Source of the DNA: Candidatus Pelagibacter communis | GTDB lineage: Bacteria > Pseudomonadota > Alphaproteobacteria > Pelagibacterales > Pelagibacteraceae | Assembly: GCF_001180185.1 (NCBI RefSeq) | Contig: NZ_CVSS01000051.1 | Coordinates: 93,212 to 157,211 of the forward strand | Direction: 5' to 3' | DNA length: 64,000 nucleotides | Shown: one piece after another, positions 28,262 through 38,599 of the stretch | Layout: every line of letters begins with the position of its first letter | Numbering within the stretch: the stretch's first letter is position 1 | The notes under the pieces: generated by a model | What the model was told of the DNA's origin: nothing | What the model saw: only the letters and a program-made list of their open reading frames with translations | Databases searched by the model: none | Program-made: the position numbers and the translations under genes

Positions 28262-29704
28262 TTAATTTTTAAGACCGAGATGAGTATATTTAATATTTAA
28301 ATAATCTTTAATTGCCATTGATCCACCTTCACGACCATAACCAGTCTGTTTAATTCCTCCAAAAGGTGCTTCAGCAACTGCTACAGCGGCTGTATTAACT
28401 GCAACACATCCAGTTTCCATTAACTCAGAAGCCTTGTGAGCTTGCTCCATTGAGTTTGTATAAACATAACTACATAAACCTAAATCATTATCATTAGCTC
28501 TCTCAATTACCTCATCGAAAGTTTTGAATGACAGCATAGGAACTAGTGGTCCAAAAGGCTCTTGTTTCATGATTGTAAAATCATCTTTTACATTATCAAA
28601 CACAGTAGGCTCATAAAAATAACCTTTATTAAAACCAGATGGTCTTTTTCCACCTAGTAAAACTTTAGCACCTTCTTTTTTTGTTTTTTCAACAAGCTCC
28701 TCAATTTCACTAAGTCTTTTTGCTGTTGTCATTGGTCCAAGCTGAACACCTTCATCTAAACCATTTCCTATTTTAAGCTTTTTAGTTTTTTCTATAAATT
28801 TATTTATAAACTCATCTTTTTTACTCTCTTGAATATAAAATCGATTAGGAGATATACAAACTTGACCATTATTTCTAAATTTTGCTGTAATCGCCATGTC
28901 AGCTACAGTATCTATATTTGAGTCCTCAAAAACAATAAAAGGCGAATGACCACTTAATTCCATGGTAACTCTTTGAACTTTATCTGCAGCTTTTTTCAAA
29001 ATTAGTTTTCCAACTCTAGTAGAACCAGTAATAGAAACTTTTTTAACAATATCCGAATCTATAAGTTGTTCCGAAACAGATGCTGGATCACCAGAAAGCA
29101 AGTTTACGACCCCTTCAGGTACTCCACTTTCCTTACAAATATCAACCAATTCCATTACGGTTCCAGGTGTAATTACATCTGGTTTACAAATCACTGAACA
29201 ACCTGCAGCAAGAGCAGTTGATATTTTTCTTGATGCTAATATTAATGGAAAATTCCATGGTACTAATGCAGCAACTACACCAACTGGTTGATAATAAACA
29301 TGGACTCTAGTATTTGGAAATCGACTTTCTACAGTTTGGCCATATATTCTTTTTGTTTCTTCAGCATTCCATTCAAATATATCAGCAGCTCCTCCAGCTT
29401 CACCTACACCCTCTGCTAAAGGCTTTCCAACTTCTAAAGTTAACCATTTTGCGAGAACGTTTTGCTTTTCCCTTATCTTGTCTGCTATTTTTCTTATTAT
29501 ATAAGATCTTTGCCATGGGGCTGTGTTTCTCCAAACTTTTAATCCTTTTTCTGCAGATTTAAGAGCCTTTTCAACATCAGATCTTCCAGCTTTAGACGCT
29601 TTACCAATTATTTCCTCAGTTGCAGGGTTGATTACTTCGTAACTTTCATTTTTCTCAGATTTTTGCCACTTCCCATCAATGAATTGCCCAAATTTTTCGT
29701 ACAT
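28262..29704 (-). CDS. NAD(P)-dependent aldehyde dehydrogenase, GabD-like
   Basis: A 480-aa aldehyde dehydrogenase. The catalytic cysteine lies in NNGQVCISPNRFY and the catalytic Glu in MELSGHSPF, where the usual GG is SG. The C-terminal PFGGIKQTGYGREGG is standard. It resembles succinate semialdehyde or glycolaldehyde-type dehydrogenases. It is first in a three-gene operon with the aldolase and the hydroxyacid dehydrogenase, and is divergent from iolD. Confidence 0.85.
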   Translation of the reverse strand: MYEKFGQFIDGKWQKSEKNESYEVINPATEEIIGKASKAGRSDVEKALKSAEKGLKVWRNTAPWQRSYIIRKIADKIREKQNVLAKWLTLEVGKPLAEGVGEAGGAADIFEWNAEETKRIYGQTVESRFPNTRVHVYYQPVGVVAALVPWNFPLILASRKISTALAAGCSVICKPDVITPGTVMELVDICKESGVPEGVVNLLSGDPASVSEQLIDSDIVKKVSITGSTRVGKLILKKAADKVQRVTMELSGHSPFIVFEDSNIDTVADMAITAKFRNNGQVCISPNRFYIQESKKDEFINKFIEKTKKLKIGNGLDEGVQLGPMTTAKRLSEIEELVEKTKKEGAKVLLGGKRPSGFNKGYFYEPTVFDNVKDDFTIMKQEPFGPLVPMLSFKTFDEVIERANDNDLGLCSYVYTNSMEQAHKASELMETGCVAVNTAAVAVAEAPFGGIKQTGYGREGGSMAIKDYLNIKYTHLGLKN

Positions 29705-29764
29705 AAAAATATTTCTAAGTTTTTTAGTGAAATTAATTTATAATTTTGTTTTATATACTCAATT

Positions 29765-31609
29765 ATGAGAAAATTAAAGCTTACATGTGCTCATGCAATA
29801 GTTAAGCACTTGATTGCTCAAAAAATATTAATTGATGGTAAAAAACAACCACTTTTTCCTGGAGTGTTTGGTATCTTTGGTCATGGAAATGTTGCTTGTC
29901 TAGGTCAAGCTTTAGAGGAAAATAAAGATAAACTTCCGACTTATAGAGGCCATCACGAGCAGAATATGGCTTTGACTGGAGTAGCATACTCAAGAGCCAA
30001 AAGAAGAAAACAAATTTTTATCGCTACAAGTTCAGTTGGACCGGGATCTACAAATTTGCTTACAGCAGCAGCCGTTGCTATGAGTAATAGAATACCAATA
30101 TTATTTTTACCTGGTGATACATATGCAAATAGAATGCCGGATCCTGTTCTTCAACAAGTTGAACATTTTAATAATCCAGGAATAACTGCAAATGATGCTT
30201 TTAAATCAGTTACGAGATATTTTGATAGAATTACAAGACCAGAACAAATTTTGCAATCTTTACCACAAGCTATTCAATTAATGATAGATCCTGCTGATGC
30301 TGGTCCAGCTTGTTTATCTTTATGTCAAGATACTCAAGGTGAAACGTTTGATTATCCAGAAGAGTTTTTTAAAGAGAGAGTTCACAACATTAGAAGACCA
30401 AAACCAGATGATTTTGAAATTAAGAAAGCAGCAGAGAAAATTAAAAGTTGCAAAAATCCAATAATAATTTCTGGTGGGGGCGTTTTTTATTCAGATGCTA
30501 TGGAAGAATTAGGAAACTTTGCAATTAAACATAATATACCTGTTACTCAAACAGTGATGGGGTATTCTACTATGAAAAGAGATCATTCACATTTTCTTGG
30601 ACCTATTGGAGGTTTAGGCGGTAAAGCGGCAAATAATTTTGCAAAAAAAACTGATCTTGCAATAGCCGTTGGAACTAAATTAGCTGATTTTACAACAGGC
30701 TCGTGGGCAAATTTTGAAAATCCGGATTTTGGATTAGTTTCATTAAATATAACAAGACATGATGCAAATAAACATTTAGCTCAAGCCGTGGTTGGAGATG
30801 CAAAAGTTTCATTAATCGAACTTTCAAATGCTTTAGGAAGTTGGAAAGCAAATGATGATTGGTATAAAAAGTCTAGAGATGAATTAAAATCCTGGAATGA
30901 ATACGTTGATAAAGAAAGTGGTCCAACAAATCAAAAATTACCAAGCTATGCCCATGCAGTTGGTGCAATTTATAGAAATTCAGATCCCTCGGATATTGCT
31001 GTGACAGCAGCAGGTGGTTTGGTTGGAGAAGTGGTTCAAGTTTGGAGACCAAGAGAATTAAATACTCATGAAACCGAGTGGGGATTTAGTTGTATGAGTT
31101 ATGAAATTTCTGGAGCTCTCGGGATTAAAATGGCCAATCCAAATAAAGATGTAATTGCATTCGTTGGAGACGGTTCATACTTATTATATAATTCTGATAT
31201 TTATTCATCGGTTATAACAAATAATAAATTAATCATCATCGTCTGTGACAATGGTGGTCACGCTGTAATTAATAGACTTCAACTCTTTAAAGGTGGAAAA
31301 GAATATAATTGTTTACTAGAAAGTTCTAATACACCAAATCTAGTTGGTGTTGATTTTGCTAAACATGCAGAAAGCATGGGAGCTAAATCTGAGCAAGTAA
31401 ACTCTATTTCTGAATTAGAAGAAGCATTTAAAAGAGCAAAAAAATCTGATGTGACCTATGTTATTTCAATTAAAACTCATTCATATCAATGGCTAGAGGG
31501 ATCAGCTTACTGGGAAAGTCCAACATTAGAAATTCCAAACACCAAAGAAAATGAAGAGGCTTTAAAATTACATAAAGAGGGAAAAGCTAAACAAAGACAA
31601 GGTGTATAA
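29765..31609 (+). CDS. iolD: 3D-trihydroxycyclohexane-dione hydrolase IolD
   Basis: A 614-aa ThDP-dependent enzyme that opens the ring of the inositol intermediate made by IolE. It has the three-domain ThDP fold: the N-terminal YRGHHEQNMALTGVA with catalytic Glu, the middle domain ending in TGSWANFENP, and the cofactor motif GDGSYLLYNSDIY. The N-terminal stretch TCAHAIVKHLIAQ fits IolD rather than acetolactate synthase. It is followed by a Gfo/Idh/MocA gene and a ROK kinase in one operon. Confidence 0.93.
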   Translation: MRKLKLTCAHAIVKHLIAQKILIDGKKQPLFPGVFGIFGHGNVACLGQALEENKDKLPTYRGHHEQNMALTGVAYSRAKRRKQIFIATSSVGPGSTNLLTAAAVAMSNRIPILFLPGDTYANRMPDPVLQQVEHFNNPGITANDAFKSVTRYFDRITRPEQILQSLPQAIQLMIDPADAGPACLSLCQDTQGETFDYPEEFFKERVHNIRRPKPDDFEIKKAAEKIKSCKNPIIISGGGVFYSDAMEELGNFAIKHNIPVTQTVMGYSTMKRDHSHFLGPIGGLGGKAANNFAKKTDLAIAVGTKLADFTTGSWANFENPDFGLVSLNITRHDANKHLAQAVVGDAKVSLIELSNALGSWKANDDWYKKSRDELKSWNEYVDKESGPTNQKLPSYAHAVGAIYRNSDPSDIAVTAAGGLVGEVVQVWRPRELNTHETEWGFSCMSYEISGALGIKMANPNKDVIAFVGDGSYLLYNSDIYSSVITNNKLIIIVCDNGGHAVINRLQLFKGGKEYNCLLESSNTPNLVGVDFAKHAESMGAKSEQVNSISELEEAFKRAKKSDVTYVISIKTHSYQWLEGSAYWESPTLEIPNTKENEEALKLHKEGKAKQRQGV

Positions 31610-31618
31610 ATCAACTAA

Positions 31619-32779
31619 ATGAATAAAGTTTTTAAAGTTGGATTGATAGGTTGTGGTCATATAGCTGAAACTTATTTTAGAGCCCATAAGTATTTTAATA
31701 ACTTCAAAATTATCAAATGTGCAGATGTAAAGAGTGAAGCAGCAAAAAAGTGTGCTAAGACCTATAGAATCCAAGCTGTGCCTGTAAATGAATTATTAAA
31801 GGATAAAAGAGTAGAGATCATTTTAAATTTAACACCACCAAAAGTTCATTATCAAATTGCAAAAAAATCTTTATTAAATGGAAAACATGTTTATTCGGAA
31901 AAACCTTTGGCTATTAATCTCAAAGATGGAAAAGAATTACTAAAAATTTCAAAAAGAAAAAAATTATATTTAGGAAATGCTCCAGATACATTTTTAGGTG
32001 GTGGTAATCAAAAATCTAAAGAATTGTTAGAAAATAAGAACATTGGAAAGGTAAATTTAGGAAATGCAATTTTTGCCTTTCCCGGTGTTCAATCTTATCA
32101 CCCTAATCCTGAGCCATGGTTTGCTAAAAAAGAAGGGGGACCAGTTATTGATATGGGTCCATATTATCTTACTGCTTTAGTAAATTTACTTGGACCAGCT
32201 AAAGAAGTTAAAGCCGCAAGTTTAATGAGAGGAGCTAGTTTTAGAACAATTGGCATTGGACCAAAAAAAGGAAAAAAAATTAAAGTAGAGTGTCCGACAA
32301 CATATTTCACAACTATAATCTTTAAAAATGGAAGTATTATTAGATTAACTCTTTCTTTTGACGTTATTGCCCATCAAAGAAATCATATAGAACTTTATGG
32401 CACTAAAGGATCAATGATCGTCCCTGATCCAAATATGTTTGGTGGATCAGTTTTTGTTTGTAAAAAATTAGGTAATCCTTGGAAAGAATTTAAAACAAAT
32501 CATATGAAATTAGGAAGAATAAATATCAGAACTCAAAGTTCTAGAGCAAATGAGTCTCCAACTAACGCTAATTATAGAGGAGTAGGGCTAGCAGAAATGG
32601 CTTATTGTATTGATAAAAAAAAAATTCACCGATGTAACGGTGAAGTATCTTTACATGTTCTTGATTTAATTCAATCAACTATGAACTCTGCAAAAACTAA
32701 TAAGGCAGTTAAATTAACTACTTCATGCAAAATACCAAAATTGTTTACCTATAAAGAAATTCAAAAAATAATGAGATAA
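31619..32779 (+). CDS. Gfo/Idh/MocA family oxidoreductase
   Basis: A 386-aa dehydrogenase with the cofactor loop IGCGHIAETYF and catalytic lysine in YSEKPLAINL. It is longer than the iolG-like protein at 24050 and only distantly similar to it. GGPVIDMGPYYLTAL is the substrate-side motif. It lies between iolD and the ROK gene, so it probably oxidises an inositol isomer or a related sugar; scyllo-inositol is a possibility but not shown. Confidence 0.82.
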   Translation: MNKVFKVGLIGCGHIAETYFRAHKYFNNFKIIKCADVKSEAAKKCAKTYRIQAVPVNELLKDKRVEIILNLTPPKVHYQIAKKSLLNGKHVYSEKPLAINLKDGKELLKISKRKKLYLGNAPDTFLGGGNQKSKELLENKNIGKVNLGNAIFAFPGVQSYHPNPEPWFAKKEGGPVIDMGPYYLTALVNLLGPAKEVKAASLMRGASFRTIGIGPKKGKKIKVECPTTYFTTIIFKNGSIIRLTLSFDVIAHQRNHIELYGTKGSMIVPDPNMFGGSVFVCKKLGNPWKEFKTNHMKLGRINIRTQSSRANESPTNANYRGVGLAEMAYCIDKKKIHRCNGEVSLHVLDLIQSTMNSAKTNKAVKLTTSCKIPKLFTYKEIQKIMR

Positions 32780-32782
32780 TTT

Positions 32783-33685
32783 ATGCAAATAGGGATTGAT
32801 CTTGGAGCCAGTAAAATAGAATATGTTTTGTTAGACGATAGCGGTAATGAACATCACAGAGAAAGAATAGAGGTTCCTAAAGATTATAAAAATACTTTAG
32901 CAATTATAAAAAAAATAGTAATTGATTTAGAAAAAAAAGCTGGAAAAGAGTTACCTGTAGGTGTTTGTCATCCAGGTATTCATTCTATTCAAACTGGATT
33001 AGTTAAAAATGCGCCAAACTCTTTTTGGATTAACGGTAAACCTCTACAGAGAGATTTAAGAGCAGAAATTGGTAAAGAAATTTATTGTGAAAATGACGCT
33101 AATTGTTTTGCTCTATCTGAGGCAATCGATGGATCTGGAAAACATTATAAGATTGTTTTTGGAGTAATTTTAGGCTCTGGCGTTGGTGGTGGATTAGTTA
33201 TTGATAAAAGAATAGTAAATGGACCAAATGGGATAACTGGAGAGTGGGGACATAATCAAATTCCAAGTGTTTGTATTGATGGAATTCAAATAAAAAAAAC
33301 AAACTTAAGAGCTGGGGAAATTGAAAATTATGTTGCTGGTTTAGGAATTTCTAGAGCATTTAAAGATAAATTTAAAAAAGATTTACCTGCTCAGAAAATT
33401 TTTGAAATGCACAGAAAACTTGATTTAGATGCAGAAAAACTAATTGATAATTATAAAGATCAACTAGCGATGTCGTTAGCAACTGTTGTAAATATCATAG
33501 ACCCAGATGTATTTGTTTTTGGAGGTGGTGTTTCAAATGAAATTGATTTTTTAGATGAGATTAAACAAAAAATGAAAAAATTTGTCGCTGGAAGCGAATT
33601 CGAGGGAACATTTTTAAAACCAAAATTTGGAGATGCTAGTGGTGTCAGAGGTGCAGCGAGATTAGCAAGAACAACAAATTACTAA
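32783..33685 (+). CDS. ROK-family sugar kinase, atypical
   Basis: A 300-aa ROK protein with ATP-binding GIDLGASKIEY at the start, catalytic Asp in CENDANCFALSEA, and GVILGSGVGGGLVID. The structural zinc site of most ROK kinases (CxCGxxGC) is absent: between GHNQIPSVC and the following GEIENYVAG there is no cysteine cluster. It may be a sugar kinase that has replaced IolC, or act on another sugar of the pathway. It ends the iolD operon. Confidence 0.8.
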   Translation: MQIGIDLGASKIEYVLLDDSGNEHHRERIEVPKDYKNTLAIIKKIVIDLEKKAGKELPVGVCHPGIHSIQTGLVKNAPNSFWINGKPLQRDLRAEIGKEIYCENDANCFALSEAIDGSGKHYKIVFGVILGSGVGGGLVIDKRIVNGPNGITGEWGHNQIPSVCIDGIQIKKTNLRAGEIENYVAGLGISRAFKDKFKKDLPAQKIFEMHRKLDLDAEKLIDNYKDQLAMSLATVVNIIDPDVFVFGGGVSNEIDFLDEIKQKMKKFVAGSEFEGTFLKPKFGDASGVRGAARLARTTNY

Positions 33686-33764
33686 ATAAGTTTATTATTT
33701 GTATATCATCAAGTTGAAATAATAAATGATTTATCCTATTATTAAATTGAAGGAGTAAAAATCA

Positions 33765-34613
33765 ATGAAATTATGTAGAATTGGTAATATTGGAAATGAA
33801 AAACCAGCATTAATCGATAATGAAAATAATTACAGAGATTTATCATCTGTAATAGATGATTTAAATCCAGAGACATTAAATTTTGATACAATTGAAAAAA
33901 TTAAGAATACTGAAATTTCAGCTTTGCCAAAGTTAGACCCTAATTTAAGAATTGGACCTTGTGTATCTAATCCTTCAAAATTTATTGGTATAGGGCTTAA
34001 TTTTAAAGACCATGCAGAAGAACAAAATTTACCAATTCCAACTGAACCAATTATTTTTTCAAAATTTACTAGTTGTATTACTGGACCTAACGACCCAATA
34101 GAGGTACCTAAAGGTTCAAACCATACTGATTGGGAAGTTGAATTAGGTTTTGTAATAGGAAAAAAAGGAAAAAATATAAGTATTAATAATGCTTTGGAAC
34201 ATGTTCTGGGTTTTTTTCTCGTAAATGATGTAAGTGAGAGAGATTTTCAAAAAAATAGAGGTTTAACTTGGGACAAAGGTAAAGGCTTTGACACTTTTGG
34301 TCCTATAGGACCTTATATTCTAACAAAAGATGAACTTCCTGATTTTCAAAAACTAAATATGTTTTTAGACGTTGATGGTAAAAGAATGCAAACTGGAAAT
34401 ACTGAAAAAATGATATTTGATGTCAAAACATTAGTTTCTTACATGAGCTCGTGCATGACTTTACTTCCAGGAGATATTTGTTGTACAGGAACACCACCAG
34501 GAGTTGGTGAAAATATGTCTCCCCCACACTTTTTAAAAGGCGGAGAAGAAGTTGTATTAGGAGTTGATAAACTTGGTCAACAAAAACATAAAGTCATACC
34601 TTTTAAGGGGTAA
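33765..34613 (+). CDS. Fumarylacetoacetate hydrolase family protein
   Basis: A 282-aa FAH-fold enzyme. Metal-binding acids are visible in DWEVELGFVIGKKGKN, and GIGLNFKDHAEE and CTGTPPGVG are typical. Such enzymes hydrolyse C-C bonds of acylpyruvates or decarboxylate or isomerise related acids. It follows the sugar cluster after a 79-bp gap with a good ribosome site (AGGAG at 33751-33755) and overlaps ppc by one base. Role in the sugar pathway is inference. Confidence 0.85.
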   Translation: MKLCRIGNIGNEKPALIDNENNYRDLSSVIDDLNPETLNFDTIEKIKNTEISALPKLDPNLRIGPCVSNPSKFIGIGLNFKDHAEEQNLPIPTEPIIFSKFTSCITGPNDPIEVPKGSNHTDWEVELGFVIGKKGKNISINNALEHVLGFFLVNDVSERDFQKNRGLTWDKGKGFDTFGPIGPYILTKDELPDFQKLNMFLDVDGKRMQTGNTEKMIFDVKTLVSYMSSCMTLLPGDICCTGTPPGVGENMSPPHFLKGGEEVVLGVDKLGQQKHKVIPFKG

Positions 34614-37300
34614 TGCAAAAAAGAGATTTATATTATGAGAGAATTCCTACAAAACTTCTTAGAGAAGATGTTAAATATTTAGGCAACATATTAGGAAAAG
34701 TAATTAAAGAACAAGAAGGAAATAAATTTTTTAAATTAGTTGAAAAAATTAGAAAATTATCAAAAGCTAATAAGAAAAGTTCAAATTTCAATCAATCAAA
34801 TAAAAAAGTTATCAAATCAATAAAAGCTCTTAGTCCTAAAAATACTTTCAAAGTAACAAGGGCCTTTACTCATTTTATGAATTTTATTAATTTAGCTGAA
34901 TTAATTGATGCATCCAGGAGTTTAAATGAGTATGAAAATAATAAAAAGAAAATAGCAAATAATAATCTGTTTATAGAGGAAATTTTTGAGAATCTATTTA
35001 GAAAAAAAAATATCAAAAAAAACAAAATTTATGATACAGCAAAAAATCTAAATATCGGTATAGTTTTAACTGCACACCCAACTGAAGTTAAAAGAAGAAC
35101 TATAATACAAAAATACCACACAATTATTGAAATTCTCGAAAAAAGGAATCTTTTCAAAAATTCTCCATCAAAATTAAAGATACTTGATAAAAAATTGTAT
35201 GATGAACTAACAATAATTTGGAATACAGATGATCTTAAAAGATCGAAACCCTCACCTTACGATGAGGCAAGATGGGGATTGGCAATTATAGAGGAGAGCC
35301 TATGGGACACAATTCCAAAGGTATATAGAAAGTTAAATTCTATTTTTGTAAAAAATACAAAAAAAGGTCTTCCTAAAAATTTTAACCCAATAGAATTCGG
35401 ATCATGGATGGGTGGAGATAGAGATGGAAATCCAAATGTTACAGCATCAGTCACAAAGGAAGTGATATTATTATCTAGATGGGAAGCTGCAAAATTATAC
35501 GAGAAATCTTTAACAAAAATAATTAGATCTTATTCAATGCAGAAATGTTCAAAAAAAATTCTAAAAAAAGTTGGTAAATCATTCGAACCCTACAGAGTCT
35601 TTTTAAGACCATTAAGAGACAAAATGAGAATTACTCATCGCTCTATTGAGCAACATTTAGTTAATAAAAAACATTTAAATTTTAAAGAATTATTAAATTC
35701 AAGAGAAGAAATATTAAAACCTTTAAGAGTTGTAAGAGAATCGCTAGAGCAAAATCAAAATGAAAATTTAGCTAGTGGTGAATTATTAGATTTAATGAGG
35801 CGAGCTAAATGTTTTGGCATAAATCTGGCCAGGCTTGATATAAGACAAGAGTCTTCAAGACATAGTCAATTAATTTCAGAATTGGTTAAAAAGAAATTTA
35901 AAAAAGATTATTTAAAAATGAAAGAAAGTGAAAAAATTCAATTTTTAAAATCAGGATTACTTTCAAAAAAAAATAAAATAAATAATTTTCAATTCAAAAA
36001 TAAAGAAAATAAAGAAGTTTGGTCAACATTTAAGATTTTAGCTGATGAGCCCTCTGAATGTTTAGGAGCTTATGTTATTTCTATGACAAATTCAGCATCG
36101 GATATTTTATCAGTTTCCTTTTTACAAAAAGAAGCAAACATAAAACAAAAACTTAGAGTAGTTCCGTTATTTGAAACTCTAGAAGATTTGATCAACGCTA
36201 AGGAGATAATGAAAAGTTTGTTTTCTCAAACTTGGTACAGAAAATTAATAAATTATAAACAAGAAGTAATGATTGGATATTCTGACTCAAGTAAAGATGC
36301 TGGAAAAATTTGTGCTAGTTGGCATCAATATAAAGCACAAGAGGAAATAATTAAATTAGGAAAAAGATTTGGTATCAAGATAACTTTTTTTCATGGTAGA
36401 GGAGGCTCTGCTGGGCGAGGTGGTGGACCTATTCAAGCAACTTTAAGATCTCAACCTCCAAACTCTGTTAACGGAAAGATAAGAATTACAGACCAAGGAG
36501 AGGTAATTCAACAAAAGTATGGTTATGAACCATTAGCTAATTATAATTTGTGTAGTTATATAAGTGCTGTAACTGAGGCTACTTTAAATCCACCTCCAAA
36601 TCCAAAGATTAGTTGGAGATTATTAATTGAAAAAATGTCTGAGATTTCAAAAAGCTCATACAGAAAAAATATAAATCAAAGTTCAGATTTTATTAAATAT
36701 TTTAAAACTGTCACACCTCATAGAGCGTTAGGAAAGCTTTCAATAGGTTCCAGACCTTCTAGAAGAAAGAATATTGATAATATCAAAAGTTTAAGAGCTA
36801 TCCCATGGGTTTTTGCTTGGACACAAATTAGATTGATGTTGCCAGCTTGGCTCGGTAGCGCTGAGGCATTAAGATACTCTCACATAAAGAAATTCAGAAA
36901 AACTTTATACGACATGGAAAGAAACTGGCCATTTTTTAATTCAATGCTTGATATGCTAGACATGGTTATTTCTAAAGCAGATCCGGAAATATCTAAAATC
37001 TATGAAGAATATTTGGCTGATGAGAATTTAAAAAGAGTGGGTAAAAAATTAAGATTTCAATTTAAAGTAATCAAAGATTTAAATAAAAAAATCACTCCAA
37101 AGGAAATCTTAAATTCAAGAAAACAATTTAGAGCAACTGTATTTGTAAGAAATATATACTCTGAGGTTCTAAATATAATTCAGCCAATAGTTATCAAGAA
37201 ATTAAAGGATAATAAGAATATGAAAAATAAAAAATATTTGAATGATGCGTTATTAACCTCTATAGCAGGTATATCTGCTGCAATGAAAAATACAGGATAA
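34613..37300 (+). CDS. ppc: Phosphoenolpyruvate carboxylase
   Basis: Adds bicarbonate to PEP to make oxaloacetate, an anaplerotic step. Full length at 895 aa. Key motifs are TAHPTEVKRRT near residue 150, FGSWMGGDRDGNP near 265, the GYSDSSKDAG loop, FHGRGGSAGRGGGP near 600, and the C-terminal MKNTG that forms part of the active/regulatory site. It is coupled to the FAH gene and directly followed by ccdA with no gap. Confidence 0.97.
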   Translation: MQKRDLYYERIPTKLLREDVKYLGNILGKVIKEQEGNKFFKLVEKIRKLSKANKKSSNFNQSNKKVIKSIKALSPKNTFKVTRAFTHFMNFINLAELIDASRSLNEYENNKKKIANNNLFIEEIFENLFRKKNIKKNKIYDTAKNLNIGIVLTAHPTEVKRRTIIQKYHTIIEILEKRNLFKNSPSKLKILDKKLYDELTIIWNTDDLKRSKPSPYDEARWGLAIIEESLWDTIPKVYRKLNSIFVKNTKKGLPKNFNPIEFGSWMGGDRDGNPNVTASVTKEVILLSRWEAAKLYEKSLTKIIRSYSMQKCSKKILKKVGKSFEPYRVFLRPLRDKMRITHRSIEQHLVNKKHLNFKELLNSREEILKPLRVVRESLEQNQNENLASGELLDLMRRAKCFGINLARLDIRQESSRHSQLISELVKKKFKKDYLKMKESEKIQFLKSGLLSKKNKINNFQFKNKENKEVWSTFKILADEPSECLGAYVISMTNSASDILSVSFLQKEANIKQKLRVVPLFETLEDLINAKEIMKSLFSQTWYRKLINYKQEVMIGYSDSSKDAGKICASWHQYKAQEEIIKLGKRFGIKITFFHGRGGSAGRGGGPIQATLRSQPPNSVNGKIRITDQGEVIQQKYGYEPLANYNLCSYISAVTEATLNPPPNPKISWRLLIEKMSEISKSSYRKNINQSSDFIKYFKTVTPHRALGKLSIGSRPSRRKNIDNIKSLRAIPWVFAWTQIRLMLPAWLGSAEALRYSHIKKFRKTLYDMERNWPFFNSMLDMLDMVISKADPEISKIYEEYLADENLKRVGKKLRFQFKVIKDLNKKITPKEILNSRKQFRATVFVRNIYSEVLNIIQPIVIKKLKDNKNMKNKKYLNDALLTSIAGISAAMKNTG

Positions 37301-38008
37301 ATGATAGAATTTGTGATTGCATTTGGTGCAGGACTTATAAGTTTTTTATCCCCCTGTGTTTTGCCACTAATACCTGGTTATATTTCATATATATCTGGTC
37401 AGTCTCTCCAGGAAGTAATTAATTCAAAAAAAATAAATTTTTTTCCATTAATTTTATTTTGTCTTGGCTTTTCAACAGTGTTTATTATTTTAGGTGCCTC
37501 AGCATCATTTATAGGACAAGTCCTTTTACAAAATTCAGAAATTTTAAGAATTGTTGCGGGTATAATTATTGTCATTTTTTCTCTTCAATTGATAGGTATA
37601 ATTAATATTTCTTATCTAAATTTTGAAAAAAGATTCGACGCAAAGGAGTCTAGAAATATCTTATTTCCTTATGTAATAGGTCTTGCCTTTGGATTTGGAT
37701 GGACACCGTGTATTGGTCCTATTTTAGGATCAATTTTAACTTTAGCTGCAATTGAAGAAACATTAATTAAAGCTGTCTTTTTACTATTAATTTACTCAAT
37801 TGGTCTTGCGATACCATTTGTAATTTCAGGAGTATTGATACAAAAATTTGTTATTTTTTCAAAAAATTTCAAAAAAAACATTAACTTAGTATCTAAGATT
37901 GGTGGAATTATCTTATTAGTGACAGGTATTTTAATACTTACCAATCAACTTCAAATATTAGGATTTTATTTACTTGAATTTTTTCCTTTTTTTCAAAATA
38001 TAGGCTAA
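37301..38008 (+). CDS. ccdA: Cytochrome c biogenesis protein CcdA
   Basis: A 235-aa membrane protein with six hydrophobic segments that carries reducing power across the membrane to periplasmic thioredoxin-like partners. The two redox cysteines lie in FLSPCVLPLIPGY and FGWTPCIGPILG. It lacks the periplasmic domains of DsbD. It begins right after ppc and is ten bases from the next gene. Confidence 0.92.
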   Translation: MIEFVIAFGAGLISFLSPCVLPLIPGYISYISGQSLQEVINSKKINFFPLILFCLGFSTVFIILGASASFIGQVLLQNSEILRIVAGIIIVIFSLQLIGIINISYLNFEKRFDAKESRNILFPYVIGLAFGFGWTPCIGPILGSILTLAAIEETLIKAVFLLLIYSIGLAIPFVISGVLIQKFVIFSKNFKKNINLVSKIGGIILLVTGILILTNQLQILGFYLLEFFPFFQNIG

Positions 38009-38017
38009 TTTGTATAA

Positions 38018-38599
38018 ATGAAAATTTATCAAATAGATTCAAGCGCAAGAAAAGATGGATCGACCTCTAGAGCATTAGCAAAAAAAGTTTTAGAAAAAAT
38101 TAAAAAACCTGGAGATGAAGTAATTTATAGAGATTTAAATGATGAGATGGTTTTTGTAAGTGGTTTGACTGAGTCTGGAATGAATATTGATCAAAAAGAT
38201 CAAAATGATAATCATAAAAAAATGTTCAAATTATCTGATCAATTAGTCAAAGAACTTAAAGAAAGTGATGTAATTATTATTTCTGCACCAATTTATAATT
38301 ATGGTCCTCCTGCTACTTTAAAAGCTTGGTCAGATTTAGCTGCAAGAGTGGGAGAAACTTTTAGGTTTAAACAAAATGGTAGAAGAGAAGGTTTATTAAA
38401 AAATAAAAGAGCTTATCTTGTTATTACATCTGGGGGCACAAAACTTAATAGCAGTGAGGATTTTTTGACACCTTGGCTGAAATTTATTCTTAATTTTTTC
38501 GGAATTGAAAAAATTGATATTATTTGTGCTGACCAAATGGCATTGGACTACAAGAAATCAATTAAAGAAGCTGAAAAACAAATACAAAATATTTCTTAA
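38018..38599 (+). CDS. FMN-dependent NADH:quinone/azo reductase (flavodoxin-like)
   Basis: A 193-aa flavodoxin-fold reductase of the AzoR/Mdab family. The FMN-phosphate loop is near SSARKDGSTSRAL and the middle stretch SAPIYNYGPPATLKAW is the AzoR signature. It probably protects against quinones. The stop overlaps the convergent dioxygenase gene by four bases. Confidence 0.85.
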   Translation: MKIYQIDSSARKDGSTSRALAKKVLEKIKKPGDEVIYRDLNDEMVFVSGLTESGMNIDQKDQNDNHKKMFKLSDQLVKELKESDVIIISAPIYNYGPPATLKAWSDLAARVGETFRFKQNGRREGLLKNKRAYLVITSGGTKLNSSEDFLTPWLKFILNFFGIEKIDIICADQMALDYKKSIKEAEKQIQNIS

